Source of the DNA: Streptomyces griseochromogenes
GTDB taxonomy: Bacteria > Actinomycetota > Actinomycetes > Streptomycetales > Streptomycetaceae
DNA length: 64,000 nucleotides
Direction of reading: 5' to 3'
Assembly (NCBI RefSeq): GCF_001542625.1
Contig: NZ_CP016279.1
Location: 4,402,001 to 4,466,000 of the forward strand
The position numbers and the translations under genes are program-made. Of the stretch, positions 9,371-17,739 are shown piece after piece. The notes beneath the pieces were generated by a model, which worked only from the letters and a program-made list of their open reading frames with translations, was not told the origin of the DNA and did no database searches. Numbering within the stretch: position 1 is the first letter of the stretch; every line of letters starts with the position of its first letter.

Positions 9371-10345
9371 TCACCCGTGCCCGTGGAACGCCTGCTGCCG
9401 GTGTTCCTGCGGGGTGGTGCCGTAGGCGGCGCGGTAGGCGCGGCTGAAGTCGGTCGCGCGGGGGAAGCCCCAGCGGGTGGCGATGGTGTGGATGCGGGCG
9501 GCGCGGAGCGCGGGGTCGGCGAGATCACGACGGGCCGCCTCCAAGCGCAGGCGGCGGATCCATGCGGCGACCGTGATCTCCTCGTCCCGGAAGAGACGGT
9601 GCAGGTAGCTGGTGGAGATGTGGTGCGCGGCCGCGATCGTGGCCGGGGCGAGGTGCGGGTCGTGCAGGTGCTCCCGGATGAACGCCTGGATGCGCAGCGT
9701 GAGGGTCCGCCGGTGGGTCTCCGAGGGGAGACTGTCGTCGGCATCGAGGACGTGGGCGAAGAGCGCGGCGACCAGATCGGTGAAGACGGTGCCCAGTCTG
9801 GGCCCGTCGGCAGGCTGATACGCGGTCGTGTCCGCGCTCAGCTGGGTGAGGAGCCGTGCCAGCAGGGCACCGATCCCTTCCTGTGTCGACACCGGTGCCC
9901 CGACTATCCGGCCCACCGCGCTGCGCGGCAACGGCAGCACGGCCTTGGGAATCTCCAACGCAAGGGTTGTGCCCAGGTCCTCGGTACTGTGCACGTCGTT
10001 CGTCAGCGAAGTCGAGTTGATGAGCAATCCGTGCGGCTTGTACTCGGTCTCCCGGTGCTTCCACACACCTCCTCCGGCCCCGCGTAGGACGAGTGAGAGG
10101 TGGTACGCCTCAGGGTCGGACTGCCGGATCAGCTTCGGTGTGCGGCGGAAGACCAGCGGCTGGAACGTGGCAGTCCACATGGTGACAGCACCGAGGCCCA
10201 GCACGCGCTGGGAGGCCCGGAAGTCGTCGGCGTAGTCGCTCCGCAGTTCCATGGGGGCATGGGTACGGCCCAGTAGCTCGGCCCAGTAGCCGAACCGGTC
10301 CGGCGCGGGTACATCGTCACTCCGGAACACCAACTCGTCCAGCAA
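9371..10345 (-). CDS. AraC family transcriptional regulator (AraC-binding-like domain 2)
   Basis: About 324 residues. The N-terminal two thirds match the cupin-like AraC_binding_domain_2 group (DRFGYWAELLGRTHAPMELRS), and the C-terminal 100 residues are a double helix-turn-helix: TIAAAHHISTSYLHRLFRDE for the first and TIATRWGFPRATDFSRAYRAAYGTTP for the second, the latter a good match to the AraC signature. The TTG at 10345 is preferred because a GAGGGGAAG site lies just upstream; an ATG at 10390 gives 15 extra residues. The target gene is not obvious, as no partner is divergent at close range. Confidence 0.85.
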   Translation of the reverse strand: MLDELVFRSDDVPAPDRFGYWAELLGRTHAPMELRSDYADDFRASQRVLGLGAVTMWTATFQPLVFRRTPKLIRQSDPEAYHLSLVLRGAGGGVWKHRETEYKPHGLLINSTSLTNDVHSTEDLGTTLALEIPKAVLPLPRSAVGRIVGAPVSTQEGIGALLARLLTQLSADTTAYQPADGPRLGTVFTDLVAALFAHVLDADDSLPSETHRRTLTLRIQAFIREHLHDPHLAPATIAAAHHISTSYLHRLFRDEEITVAAWIRRLRLEAARRDLADPALRAARIHTIATRWGFPRATDFSRAYRAAYGTTPQEHRQQAFHGHG

Positions 10346-10627
10346 CCGTCTTCCCCTCTTTCCCTGCAACCGCTGGTCAACGGCTCCCACTCAGGGATAC
10401 ACGGTGAAAGGGATGCCGCAGTTCCATTGCACCACGGTCGAACGACACGGGCAGGACAGCCCGGTTGCACGATCCGTCGGACATCGCCCGGCCCGTACCG
10501 TTCCCAGGGAAGACGTTACTGATGGTCACCCGGGTGGTCTCGAATGCAGATTGGAGAGCCGACCGTGCCGGGCCGGCCGTCCAGCACCGCGCGTATTGCT
10601 ACGGGCTGTCACGGCCGGCCCCTATCG

Positions 10628-10852
10628 CTACGCCCTGTACCGATAACGGATCCGGCCGCGGGTGAGGTCGTAGGGGCTGAGTTCCACGAGCACCCGGTCG
10701 TACGGAAGGATCTTGATGTAGTTCTTCCGGATCTTCCCGCTGATGTGGGCGAGCACTGTGTGCCCGCTCTTGAGCTCTACCTTGAAGGTGGCATTGCGCA
10801 GGCACTCGATGACAGTGCCTTCGACTTCTACGCCCCCTGATGTTTTTGACAT
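10628..10852 (-). CDS. infA: Translation initiation factor IF-1, accessory copy
   Basis: A 74-residue protein with the full OB-fold of bacterial IF-1: [20 protein letters not shown], then [39 protein letters not shown], ending in RYR. IF-1 binds the ribosomal A site of the 30S subunit during initiation. The gene is not in the ribosomal-protein operon where the essential infA usually lies (next to rpmJ/rpsM), so this is most likely a paralogue. It carries an extended N-terminus (MSKTSGG) and Tyr/Arg-rich tail compared with the housekeeping protein. It is monocistronic. Confidence 0.92.
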   Translation of the reverse strand: MSKTSGGVEVEGTVIECLRNATFKVELKSGHTVLAHISGKIRKNYIKILPYDRVLVELSPYDLTRGRIRYRYRA

Positions 10853-11052
10853 GGTCTCTCGGTTCTCCGGTTCTGTGACGGTGTAATTCGATGGGAAACG
10901 AATGCGGTGCGCGGTCGGGTGGGGCGCTCTCTGCCCTCCGCCGTACGCAGCCGACCCGTGGACGACGGCCGTCTGGCGCCCGCCCGTGGGAGCGGCCGTC
11001 ACCACGCCTGCCTCGGACTCGATTTGGTCGTTCGATGCGGTGTGACGGATCG

Positions 11053-11850
11053 TCAGCTGCGGATGAGCTCCAGGGTGCCGGCCGCGCGCCGGGCACCGAT
11101 GTTCTCGAACAGGGCGGTAGCCGCCGCGTTGGACTCGTTCACCTCAGCCCACGCCGAAACGGTCCCGGAGCGGTGCAGTGAACCCAGCGCGTGGGCCAGC
11201 AGCGCCCGGGCGATCCCGCGGCGGTGCCTGTCGGCCCGGACGGCGATCAGCCCGATCCGTGGCTGCCGGGTAAGCGGCGCCACCCGGATCAGCCCCACGT
11301 ACTGGTCCAAGTGCCGCGCCACCGCGTACTTCGCCGGGTCGACGACGGTGGTCCCCGCCGGGCGGGGCAGCACCTCGGCCGGCATCGTCTGCCATCCGAC
11401 GGCGGCCTCGACCTCGTCGCGGATGATGCGGTCCAGAGCCCGCAGCGGGGCCTCCTCGGCCTCACCGGAGGGCACGATGGTCACGCCGGACGGGGGCCGC
11501 ACCGGGTCGAGACCGGTGATCTGTGGGTCGGTGGGCACGAGATAGCCCCATTCGCGGCGTGCGACGGCGAAGCCGGCCCGCTCCCAGGCGGACCGCGCGT
11601 CATGGTCGGCCTCGTCGACGACCGTGGACAACGGCGTCGGCAGATCCGTCAGCATCGCGTCGGCGATGCGGTCGAAGACCGCGCCGTGCCATGCGTCGAT
11701 GCTGATGAAGAGCCGCCCGTCGGGTCGGCGTGAAGCGTCGCCTCGGCCGACCGTCCGGTCGTCCTCCACGGCGTGCCACTGCATGTTCGACACCCGCGTG
11801 ACCACGACCGCGTGATTGCCCGTGCCCGAAGCGGAATGCGCAAAGTTCAT
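11053..11850 (-). CDS. GNAT N-acetyltransferase under a probable leader-peptide control
   Basis: A 265-residue protein whose C-terminal half is a GNAT domain: [26 protein letters not shown] is the acetyl-CoA loop (R-H-R-R-G-I-A), followed by [18 protein letters not shown]. The N-terminal half ([18 protein letters not shown]) resembles a second, degenerate GNAT unit. Substrates are unknown; related enzymes include antibiotic acetyltransferases. Its ribosome binding site GAGAGG is enclosed in a hairpin, and a strongly initiated 17-codon reading frame lies upstream, an arrangement like inducible resistance genes. It lies downstream of IS debris on the same side. Confidence 0.85.
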   Translation of the reverse strand: MNFAHSASGTGNHAVVVTRVSNMQWHAVEDDRTVGRGDASRRPDGRLFISIDAWHGAVFDRIADAMLTDLPTPLSTVVDEADHDARSAWERAGFAVARREWGYLVPTDPQITGLDPVRPPSGVTIVPSGEAEEAPLRALDRIIRDEVEAAVGWQTMPAEVLPRPAGTTVVDPAKYAVARHLDQYVGLIRVAPLTRQPRIGLIAVRADRHRRGIARALLAHALGSLHRSGTVSAWAEVNESNAAATALFENIGARRAAGTLELIRS

Positions 11851-11857
11851 AGCTGTT

Positions 11858-11884
11858 GCCTCTCAGGAGTGCCTTGTCTGAGGC
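11858..11884 (-). promoter_or_regulatory. Hairpin sequestering the ribosome binding site of the GNAT gene
   Basis: On the minus strand GCCTCAG (11884-11878) can pair with CTGAGAGGC (11866-11858) with a two-base bulge. The 3' arm contains the GAGAGG ribosome binding site of the acetyltransferase gene. It lies between the leader reading frame and the gene. Confidence 0.45.
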
Positions 11885-11903
11885 GCTCCCGGCGACACCT
11901 ACG

Positions 11904-11957
11904 TCAATCGCCCACCGTGACGAAAAGGGGGAGCACCCACACGGATACAGCCTTCAT
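11904..11957 (-). CDS. Leader peptide (17 residues) upstream of the GNAT gene
   Basis: MKAVSVWVLPLFVTVGD is read from an ATG with an unusually strong GAGGAGGTGAG ribosome binding site and ends 53 bases before the acetyltransferase start. Ribosome stalling on it could open the hairpin that covers the downstream ribosome binding site, as in erm and cat leader control. It is hydrophobic and Val-rich with one Trp. Leader function is inferred from placement and ribosome binding site strength alone. Confidence 0.5.
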   Translation of the reverse strand: MKAVSVWVLPLFVTVGD

Positions 11958-11994
11958 GGGTCTCACCTCCTCGCTCTCTCTCACGGCTGGCCAG

Positions 11995-12023
11995 ACGCTA
12001 CCAGCGGGGATCGGTCGGCCCAA
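11995..12023 (-). promoter_or_regulatory. Putative sigma-70-type promoter for the leader peptide/GNAT transcript
   Basis: Minus-strand TTGGGC (12023-12018) and TAGCGT (12000-11995) are separated by 17 bases. Transcription would start about 30 bases before the leader ATG. Confidence 0.45.
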
Positions 12024-12051
12024 CCCATTTGATGCCGGCATCCCCGGCCTA

Positions 12052-12123
12052 AGAGGTTGTCTCACGTGGCAAGTTTCGCGAGCTTCTTGTAGCAGGTCAG
12101 GGCGGCGGCCATGGCCAGGCCTC
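12052..12123 (-). mobile_element. Inverted copy of an IS5-family element end
   Basis: The stretch starting AGAGGTTGTCTCACGTG is nearly identical, in reverse orientation, to the right end of the IS at 12779-13480, including the last roughly 17 codons of its transposase (LTCYKKLAKLAT). Only this end remains. With the IS on the other side it brackets the DinB gene. Confidence 0.75.
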
Positions 12124-12195
12124 GGCTCTGTCAGTCGTTGCGGACCACGTACGGGATCTTGAGACCACGAACAGCCCATGGCAGGCTCATGCCGC

Positions 12196-12780
12196 ATGAT
12201 CGATGAATTCGCGAAAGACAACTTGCACGGGAGACTGTGGCGGGACCGCAAGGCGCTGCTCTGGAAACTCGACGGCTTGTCCGAATACGACGCCCGCCGG
12301 CCTTTGACAGCGACCGGGACCAACCTCCTCGGCCTGGTCAAACACGTGGCCACCGTCGAGGCCAGGTACTTCGGCGAGGTCTTCGACCGCCCTTCCCCGG
12401 AACCGCTGCCCCGGTGGCAGGACTCCAACGGCAGCGATCTGTGGGCAACCGAGGACGAGACCCGCGATCAGATCATCGGGTTCTACCGGCGCACATGGCA
12501 ACACTCGGACGCGACGATCAACGAGCTTCCCCTCGACGCCCCCGGCCACGTGCCGTGGTGGCCGGAGCCTTATGCCGACACGAACCTGTTCGCCATCCTG
12601 GTCCATGTCCTCGGCGAGTCCAACCGGCATGCCGGACACGCCGACATCCTGCGCGAGAGCCTCGACGGCCGGACCGGGTTGCGCGCCGAACACGAGAAGC
12701 AGATCGACGAGGAAGCCCGTGCAGCCTACTGCGCGAAGATCGAGCAGGCCGCCAGGTCGGCCGCACCAATCAAGGCTTAG
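12196..12780 (+). CDS. DinB family protein (DUF664)
   Basis: A 194-residue four-helix protein of the DinB/DUF664 group common in Streptomyces. It begins MIDEFAKDNLHGRLWRDRKALLWKLDGLSEYDARRPLTATGTNLLG, has the conserved LVKHVATVEARYFG helix (first metal His) and the ESNRHAGHADILRE helix (two further His of the metal site). Such proteins are putative metal-dependent thiol transferases or hydrolases; the reaction is unknown. An in-frame ATG at 12178 is an alternative start. The last bases of the gene (TAG) lie within the left inverted repeat of the adjacent IS, so the insertion point touches the stop codon. Confidence 0.85.
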   Translation: MIDEFAKDNLHGRLWRDRKALLWKLDGLSEYDARRPLTATGTNLLGLVKHVATVEARYFGEVFDRPSPEPLPRWQDSNGSDLWATEDETRDQIIGFYRRTWQHSDATINELPLDAPGHVPWWPEPYADTNLFAILVHVLGESNRHAGHADILRESLDGRTGLRAEHEKQIDEEARAAYCAKIEQAARSAAPIKA

Positions 12781-13480
12781 AAGTTGTCTCACGTGACTTG
12801 ATGTTCGTGCGTCATGATGCCGGTCGTGGGTGCTGATCTATCGAAGCGTCTGGTTCCTGATGAACTCTGGGAGCTGGCCGCCCGTTGCTGCCGTCGTTCG
12901 CTGCTCGTCCGCAAGGTGGTGGAACCGCTCCGTGTGACGAGCGGGCCGTGTTCACGGCAGTGGTGTACGCGCTCACCAGCGGCTGTGCCTGGCGGCATCT
13001 GCCGCCGACGTTCGGCACGTCGCCCGCCACCGCGCATCGCCGCTTCACGGTATGGACCGAGGCCGGCCTGTGGCGTCGGCTGCACCGGGCGGTGCTGGAC
13101 GAACTCGGGGCCCGGGGCGAGGTGGACTGGACCTCGGCGATCGTCGACGCGGCCTCCGTTCGCGCCAAAAGGGGGATCGCTGACTGGGCCGAACCCGGTC
13201 GATCGCGGCAAGAAGGGCAGCAAGCTGCACGTGCTGTCCGATGCCCAGGGCATCACGCTCGCCGTCGGCGTGTCCGGCGCGAACATGCACGACAGCCTCG
13301 CCCTCAAGCCGCTCATCCGCGGCATACCCATCGAACGGTCGATCGCCTGGCTCTTCGGCTACCGCCGCCTCACCGTCCGATACGAACGAAAGGGCTCGCA
13401 CTTCCTCGCCTTCCTCGGCCTGGCCGCCGCCCTGACCTGCTACAAGAAGCTCGCGAAACTTGCCACGTGAGACACCCTCT
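12779..13480 (+). mobile_element. Degenerate IS5-family (IS427-group-like) insertion sequence
   Basis: It is bounded by 17-base imperfect inverted repeats: AGAAGTTGTCTCACGTG at 12779-12795 and its complement at 13464-13480 (two mismatches). At about 700 bp it is shorter than is usual for this group because part of the transposase is deleted. It abuts the stop codon of the DinB gene. Confidence 0.8.
12814..13470 (+). pseudogene. IS5-family transposase, frameshifted and internally deleted
   Basis: The N-terminus SKRLVPDELWELAA is in one frame. The middle part (AVVYALTSGCAWRHLPPTFG to DWTSAIVDAASVRAKR, which includes the first catalytic Asp region) is in a second, and TGPNPVDRGKKGSKLHVLSD onward returns to the first frame. 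A shift at CAAAAGGGGG near 13165 could be the programmed frameshift known in the IS427 group, but the earlier break near 12880 is damage. About 40-50 residues between the second Asp region and the SWLFGYRRL-like C-terminal part are missing, so no active enzyme is expected. Confidence 0.75.
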
Positions 13481-13499
13481 AAGCTTGTTCCTCGACGTC

Positions 13500-14095
13500 T
13501 GACTTGGTCTCGTACGTAGAGCGTGCTCGGGTGTTCGACGGTTTTGCCCACGTCGTGGCGGGTGGCGGGGTGTCGGTTCTTGGAGCCGGGACAGCTGCTT
13601 CTCCCAGGGCTTGCGCTGGCCGGTGGCGAGCGGAGCCGGGTTGCCGTATCGGAGCGTGTCGTCGACCGTCGCCACCGACGGTTCCGTCCAGGTCTGCGGC
13701 CTGCCAAGGCTGAAGGCGGACGTCGCAGGGCACGGTGCGAACGCAGGCTGCCCACGAGTTCAACTGGCAGGTCCCTCAGCAGCCAGGCCAGGCGCATCAC
13801 CTCATAGCCGACGTCCAACACGATCAGCGTGCTCCGGTCGCCGGGCCGCCACTGCCCGGCCGCGATCAGCCGGTCGGTCACCCGCAGGAACTGGTCGGCC
13901 GTGACGGCTGCCGCGTCGTCGGTGGGCCCGGGGCGGATCGCGTCCAGCACCGCGGTCCACGACGTGCGGTCCGGCGTCAGCAGCTGGTGGTGGCCGGGTC
14001 CGGATCGGGCGAGGTCGATGACGGCCCAGTCGTAGTGGCGATGGCCCTTGGTGCCCGCGTCGGCGGACAGCGTCTGCCAGGCGCGCGTCGGTGCT
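13500..14095 (-). pseudogene. IS701-like transposase fragments
   Basis: Minus-strand translation gives the piece AWQTLSADAGTKGHRHYDWA, typical of the core of IS701-type transposases. It runs into SWTAVLDAIRPGPTDDAAAVTADQFLRVTDRLIAAGQWRPGD and VLDVGYEVMRLAWLLRDLPVELVG, typical of another DDE transposase group, and finally VDDTLRYGNPAPLATGQRKP in another frame. The join of two transposase types and the frame changes indicate fused, decayed remnants. Confidence 0.6.
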
Positions 14096-14174
14096 TTCTC
14101 AGTAACAGATCGTTTCAGAATGAGTTGAGACCGGTGGTCTTGCGCTTGGTGATCTTGTTCGGCAGGGTGTCCGG

Positions 14175-14520
14175 GTGCGTTCTGACCTTGTTCCGGATGA
14201 CCTGTGGGAGCGTGCGGCTCCGCTGCTGCCGCCTATTCCTGAACGGCGCCGCCGCTATTCTGGTCGCTTGCGTGTTGCAGACCGCACGACACTCGCGGGC
14301 GTGCTGTACGTGTTGCGGACCGGTGTCGCATGGCGCGACGTTCCCGCCGAGACCGTGGGCTGCTCGGGGGTGACGGCGTGGCGCCGACTGCGGGACTGGA
14401 CCGAGGCTGGCGTCTGGCCCCGCCTGCACGCCGCCCTGCTGACAGAGCTGCGCCAGGCGGAACTTCTGGAGTTGGACGACCGTGCCGTGGACGGGTCCCA
14501 CGTTCGGGGTCTCAAAGACA
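14175..14520 (+). pseudogene. IS5-family transposase, N-terminal half
   Basis: The reading frame begins RSDLVPDDLWERAAPLLPP, continues with TLAGVLYVLRTGVAWRDVP, and ends in DDRAVDGSHVRGLK, the region of the first catalytic Asp. Homology stops at about 14520, where the IS110 element begins. The rest of the protein is encoded 1.7 kb downstream. Confidence 0.75.
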
Positions 14521-14538
14521 TCTCAGGGAGCCAAGAAG

Positions 14539-15780
14539 TCAAGCCGCCTGCTCCGTCGGAGGTGACAGGAGCGGTGCGAAGGCCGCCTGTTCGTCAAAAT
14601 GCTGCCGGGTCTTGAGGCAATAGTGGAGCTGGCCGAGGAAGCGGTTCAGCAAGTGCCGTTGCGCGGCCGCATGCCAGTCTCCGTGTTCTCGTCGGCGCCT
14701 GTAGTGCGCGTTCGCTCCTGGTGAGGCGGTGAGAGCGGCGAAGGCCCAGAGGAACCCGGCGTTGATGAGGCGATTGTTCTTGACGAAGCGCCGGCCGACG
14801 AACCGCTTCTTGCCGGAGGCCCGGGTGATGGGCGCGGATCCGGCGTACGACTTCAGCGCCCGGGCATCGACGAACCGCGCCCGGTCGTCGCCCAGCTCGG
14901 CGAGCACGCGGGCGCCGAGCATGGGCCCAAGTCCCGGGAAGCTGAGCAGGATCTCGCTGTCGGCGTGCTGGTGAAAGGCGGCTGTGGCCGCCTCCGCGAG
15001 ATCGTCCGCGGCCTGGCAGGTGGCGTCCAGTTGCTTGAGCAGGGCCAGGAGCTGGTGACCGAAGGCGTCCTCGACGCCGGGCAGCTGGTGAGCGTACTCG
15101 GCACGGAAGACGTCCCGCAGCCGCTCGGCTTCCGCATCGCAGCCGCGGAGGCGGCCACTGCGTTTGAGGGCAGCCCGCAACTGGGCGAGGGTGAGCTTCG
15201 CGGCCTTGGCCGGGGTCGGGGCCAGAGTGAGGATGACACGGGCGTCAGCCCTGGTCAGACCGCCTTGTTTCCCCTGGAAGGCCAGCAGAGCGGCGGGGTA
15301 GTACTCGCGTAGAAGCGAGCGGACCTGGTTGGCGACCTGCTGCCGAGTCCAGACGGCGTCCTGCTGTGCTCGGGCCAGGACTGTGATGGCCTGGGCGAGT
15401 TCGGAGTCTGCCGGCAGGGGCCGGTGGGCGTGCATGTCGGTGCGCAGGATGTTCGCCAGGACCAGGGCGTCGCCCGGGTCGGACTTCTTTCGGCTGACGC
15501 CGTGGCGGTCGCGGTAGCGGGCAGCGGCGAGCGGGTTGATCGCGAAGACCCGGCGACTGCCGGTGCGCAGGCTCGCGACCAGGAGGCCGTGGCTGGTCTC
15601 GATGGCCACCGGTATCGGATCTTCTGGGCTGTCACCGTGCTCGGTCAGGAGGGCCAGGAGCTGGTGGTATCCAGCCGCATCGTCGGTGATACGGGCCTTG
15701 GCGAGCAGAGTGCCGGCTTCGTCGACGAAGGCGACGTCGTGGTGGCGCTCCGCCCAGTCGATGCCGCAGAACACGGTCAA
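14539..15780 (-). CDS. IS110-family transposase (DEDD, intact)
   Basis: A 413-residue recombinase. The N-terminal RuvC-like DEDD domain has D8 (CGIDWAERHHD), E61 (VAIETSHG), and D101 and D104 (SDPGDA). A helical middle follows, then a C-terminal transposase_20 domain with SFPGLGPMLGARVLAELGD and the SYAGSAP segment carrying the catalytic Ser. The TTG at 15780 is preferred, with GGGAGGA about 6 bases upstream; a GTG two codons later is possible. Recent work shows that IS110 enzymes use a bridge RNA to pick target and donor. All key residues are present, so it may be active. Confidence 0.92.
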   Translation of the reverse strand: MTVFCGIDWAERHHDVAFVDEAGTLLAKARITDDAAGYHQLLALLTEHGDSPEDPIPVAIETSHGLLVASLRTGSRRVFAINPLAAARYRDRHGVSRKKSDPGDALVLANILRTDMHAHRPLPADSELAQAITVLARAQQDAVWTRQQVANQVRSLLREYYPAALLAFQGKQGGLTRADARVILTLAPTPAKAAKLTLAQLRAALKRSGRLRGCDAEAERLRDVFRAEYAHQLPGVEDAFGHQLLALLKQLDATCQAADDLAEAATAAFHQHADSEILLSFPGLGPMLGARVLAELGDDRARFVDARALKSYAGSAPITRASGKKRFVGRRFVKNNRLINAGFLWAFAALTASPGANAHYRRRREHGDWHAAAQRHLLNRFLGQLHYCLKTRQHFDEQAAFAPLLSPPTEQAA

Positions 15781-16243
15781 GCGATCCTCCCAGATCCGTC
15801 CGTTTACGCAGGTCACGAGCACATGCGGGTCACGCGGCGCCCTAATCCAAGGACTCGTTGGTCCGCCATCTCAGTAGCCGTTCGCGACACCAGCGGACTC
15901 CAGGGGCTCGATCTTTCTGCAGAGCTCGCGGGCTCGCGGATGAATAAGAGGTCGGCCCTGGAGAGGGCTCGCGCCGTGACGATCAACGTCCGAGCAGTCG
16001 CCGCGAATTTCGCGGTGATCACGGAGGCGCCGGGCTGCGCCGCTCTTGACAGAGGCCTCAAAGGGCCCGGGGAAACGGAGGCATCAGCCCGGCGCCCGCG
16101 TCATCACCGCGAGCTCCACAACGGACAGCGATGCCGCTCTTTGAGGAGGCCTTGACGGCCAGGGGGGATCCAGGCATTCGCTGTCCTGTCATAGCAGTTG
16201 CCCGGGCCGTTGCATGAGCCCGGGCCATCTGCTTACGCACTGG
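15781..16243 (-). ncRNA. Candidate bridge-RNA region of the IS110 element
   Basis: About 460 bases between the transposase start and the outer end of the element lack a convincing gene. In the IS110 subgroup the bridge RNA is transcribed from this end, upstream of the transposase. GC-rich segments capable of pairing occur around 16010-16090 and 16130-16210. The exact RNA limits cannot be read from sequence alone; the call is by position. Confidence 0.3.
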
Positions 16244-16714
16244 ATTAGGGGGGATTGCGTCGGGCCTTCCCCGGTCGACCGCGCCCGTCTGGGCTCGAAG
16301 CATCATATGGTAGTCGACCGCTACGGAACTCCGCTTGCCGTCACGCTCACCGGCGGCAACCGCCACGATGTCACTCAGCTCCTGCCGCCGCTCGACGCCA
16401 TCCCACCGATCCGGGGCCGACGTGGTCGCCCCCGCCGCAAACCTCGGCGCCTCTACGCCGACCGGGGCTACGACTTCGACAAGTACCGGCGCCTGCTATG
16501 GAAACGCGGCATCAAGCCGGTGATCGCCCGACGCGGCGTCCCTCATGGTTCGGGGCTCGGCAAGGTGCGTTGGGTGGTCGAGCGTGTCTTCGCCTGGCTG
16601 CACCAGTTCAAACGGCTCCGTGTCCGCTACGAACGACGCGCCGACATCCATCGTGGGTTGTTGACCCTGGCGTGGAGCATCATCTGCCTTCGAAAGCTCC
16701 GGTTCGCCGAATGA
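16244..16714 (+). pseudogene. IS5-family transposase, C-terminal half
   Basis: It resumes at GPSPVDRARLGSKHHMVVDR, followed by LYADRGYDFDKYRRLLWKRGI with the second catalytic Asp, and WVVERVFAWLHQFKRLRVRYE with the final Glu. It ends next to the presumed right inverted repeat. It completes the N-terminal half found before the IS110 insertion. Confidence 0.75.
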
Positions 16715-16719
16715 AAACC

Positions 16720-17591
16720 TCAACCGGGGAGAAATTCCCGGGCATGGTCGTGTGCCCACTGGGCGAAGGTGCGAGCCGGGACCCCGGTGGCCTCCTCGGC
16801 TGTGGACACCGGGCCCGTCGCCGTCGGATCGAATTCCTTGAGTGCCTGTAGGTCTGTCTCGCCGCCTGAATAGTCCTTGAAACCGAGCAGGAAATCCGCG
16901 TTCGCCGCCGCGAAGCCTCCCTGCTTACGGTAGTTTTCCCGTGCCTCGTCCCGGCTCACGACTTCAAAACGGATCGGCCGCCCGATGGCCTCGGCGATGA
17001 GTTCAACCTGTCGCCGATGCGACAACATTTCGGGGCCGTTGAGGGTGTACGCCCGTCCGCAGTGTCCGTCCTCCAGCAGAGCCAGGGCCGCGACATCGGC
17101 GATGTCCTGCTCGTGCACCGGGCACCAGGCCGCGTCGGGGTTGGGGTCGCGCACACGCCTTCGACACGGATGGACGAGCCCCACAGGGCCAGCTTGTTCA
17201 TCGCGAACTCGCCGGGGCGCACGTGAGTCCACTCCAGCCCCGACGCCTCTACGGCCTGCTCGACCGGCAAGTGGAAGTCGCTGTCGAAGCCCGTCGTGAC
17301 AGCCCCTGATGACAGCACCACAATGCGTCGCACGCCAGCCTGCCGTGCCAAAGCAGCCACTTCCCATGCCGTTTCGGCGACTGGGAAGAGATACATCCGG
17401 TCGACGCCCTTCAACGCTTCGGCGAGTGATTCCGGTTGCATGAGATCCCCCGCAACCACGCGCACGACTTCCGGGAACCCCGCCGTGTGTGGGCTGCGGG
17501 TCAGAGCCCGCACCTCCGCGCCGGCCTCAAAGAGTTGCCGGACCACGTTCCGACCGACATTACCGGTGGCTCCGGTCACCAAGATCGCCAT
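16720..17591 (-). pseudogene. NmrA/SDR-type NAD(P)-binding oxidoreductase with a frameshift
   Basis: The first part reads MAILVTGATGNVGRNVVRQL, a Rossmann GxxGxxG motif, and continues well to NKLALWGSSIRVEGV. The frame then breaks near 17153 and VRDPNPDAAWCPVHEQDIADVAALAL continues in the next frame to the end (WAHDHAREFLPG). Restoring one base (a lost G in the GGCGTG-TGCGCG stretch) rebuilds a full protein of about 290 residues of the NmrA-like/NAD(P)H-quinone-reductase type. It may be a true pseudogene or a sequencing error. Its stop lies in the end of the neighbouring IS5-family element, so the insertion may have trimmed the 3' end. Confidence 0.7.
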
Positions 17592-17739
17592 GATGCTCCT
17601 TCTGATCGTCACTGCTCAGGGGAACGCCTCACCACGAGAGGACAACCCCGTCCCACGTTGAGTCGACCGACGAACGCAGTTGTCCAACGACAGACTGTCG
17701 GCCCAAGCGGCGAGGATGGCAGGCAGCGCGGAAGCGGCT

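Larger units (their letters stand above)
14520..16243 (-). mobile_element. IS110-family insertion sequence, apparently complete
   Basis: About 1.7 kb inserted in the transposase gene of the IS5-family element, between the codons for RGLK and the GPSPVDRAR motif. It carries an intact DEDD transposase and a long non-coding segment upstream of it, the arrangement of the IS110 subgroup. As expected for this family, no terminal inverted repeats were found. The exact ends are uncertain by some tens of bases. Confidence 0.65.
14107..16721 (+). mobile_element. IS5-family element interrupted by an IS110-family element
   Basis: The two halves of one IS5-family transposase lie on the same strand at 14175-14520 and 16244-16714 and join in order once the intervening DNA is removed. 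End sequences GATCGTTTCA (14108-14117) and the complement of TGAAAACCTC (16712-16721) share 7 of 10 bases and are likely the inverted repeats. Confidence 0.7.
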
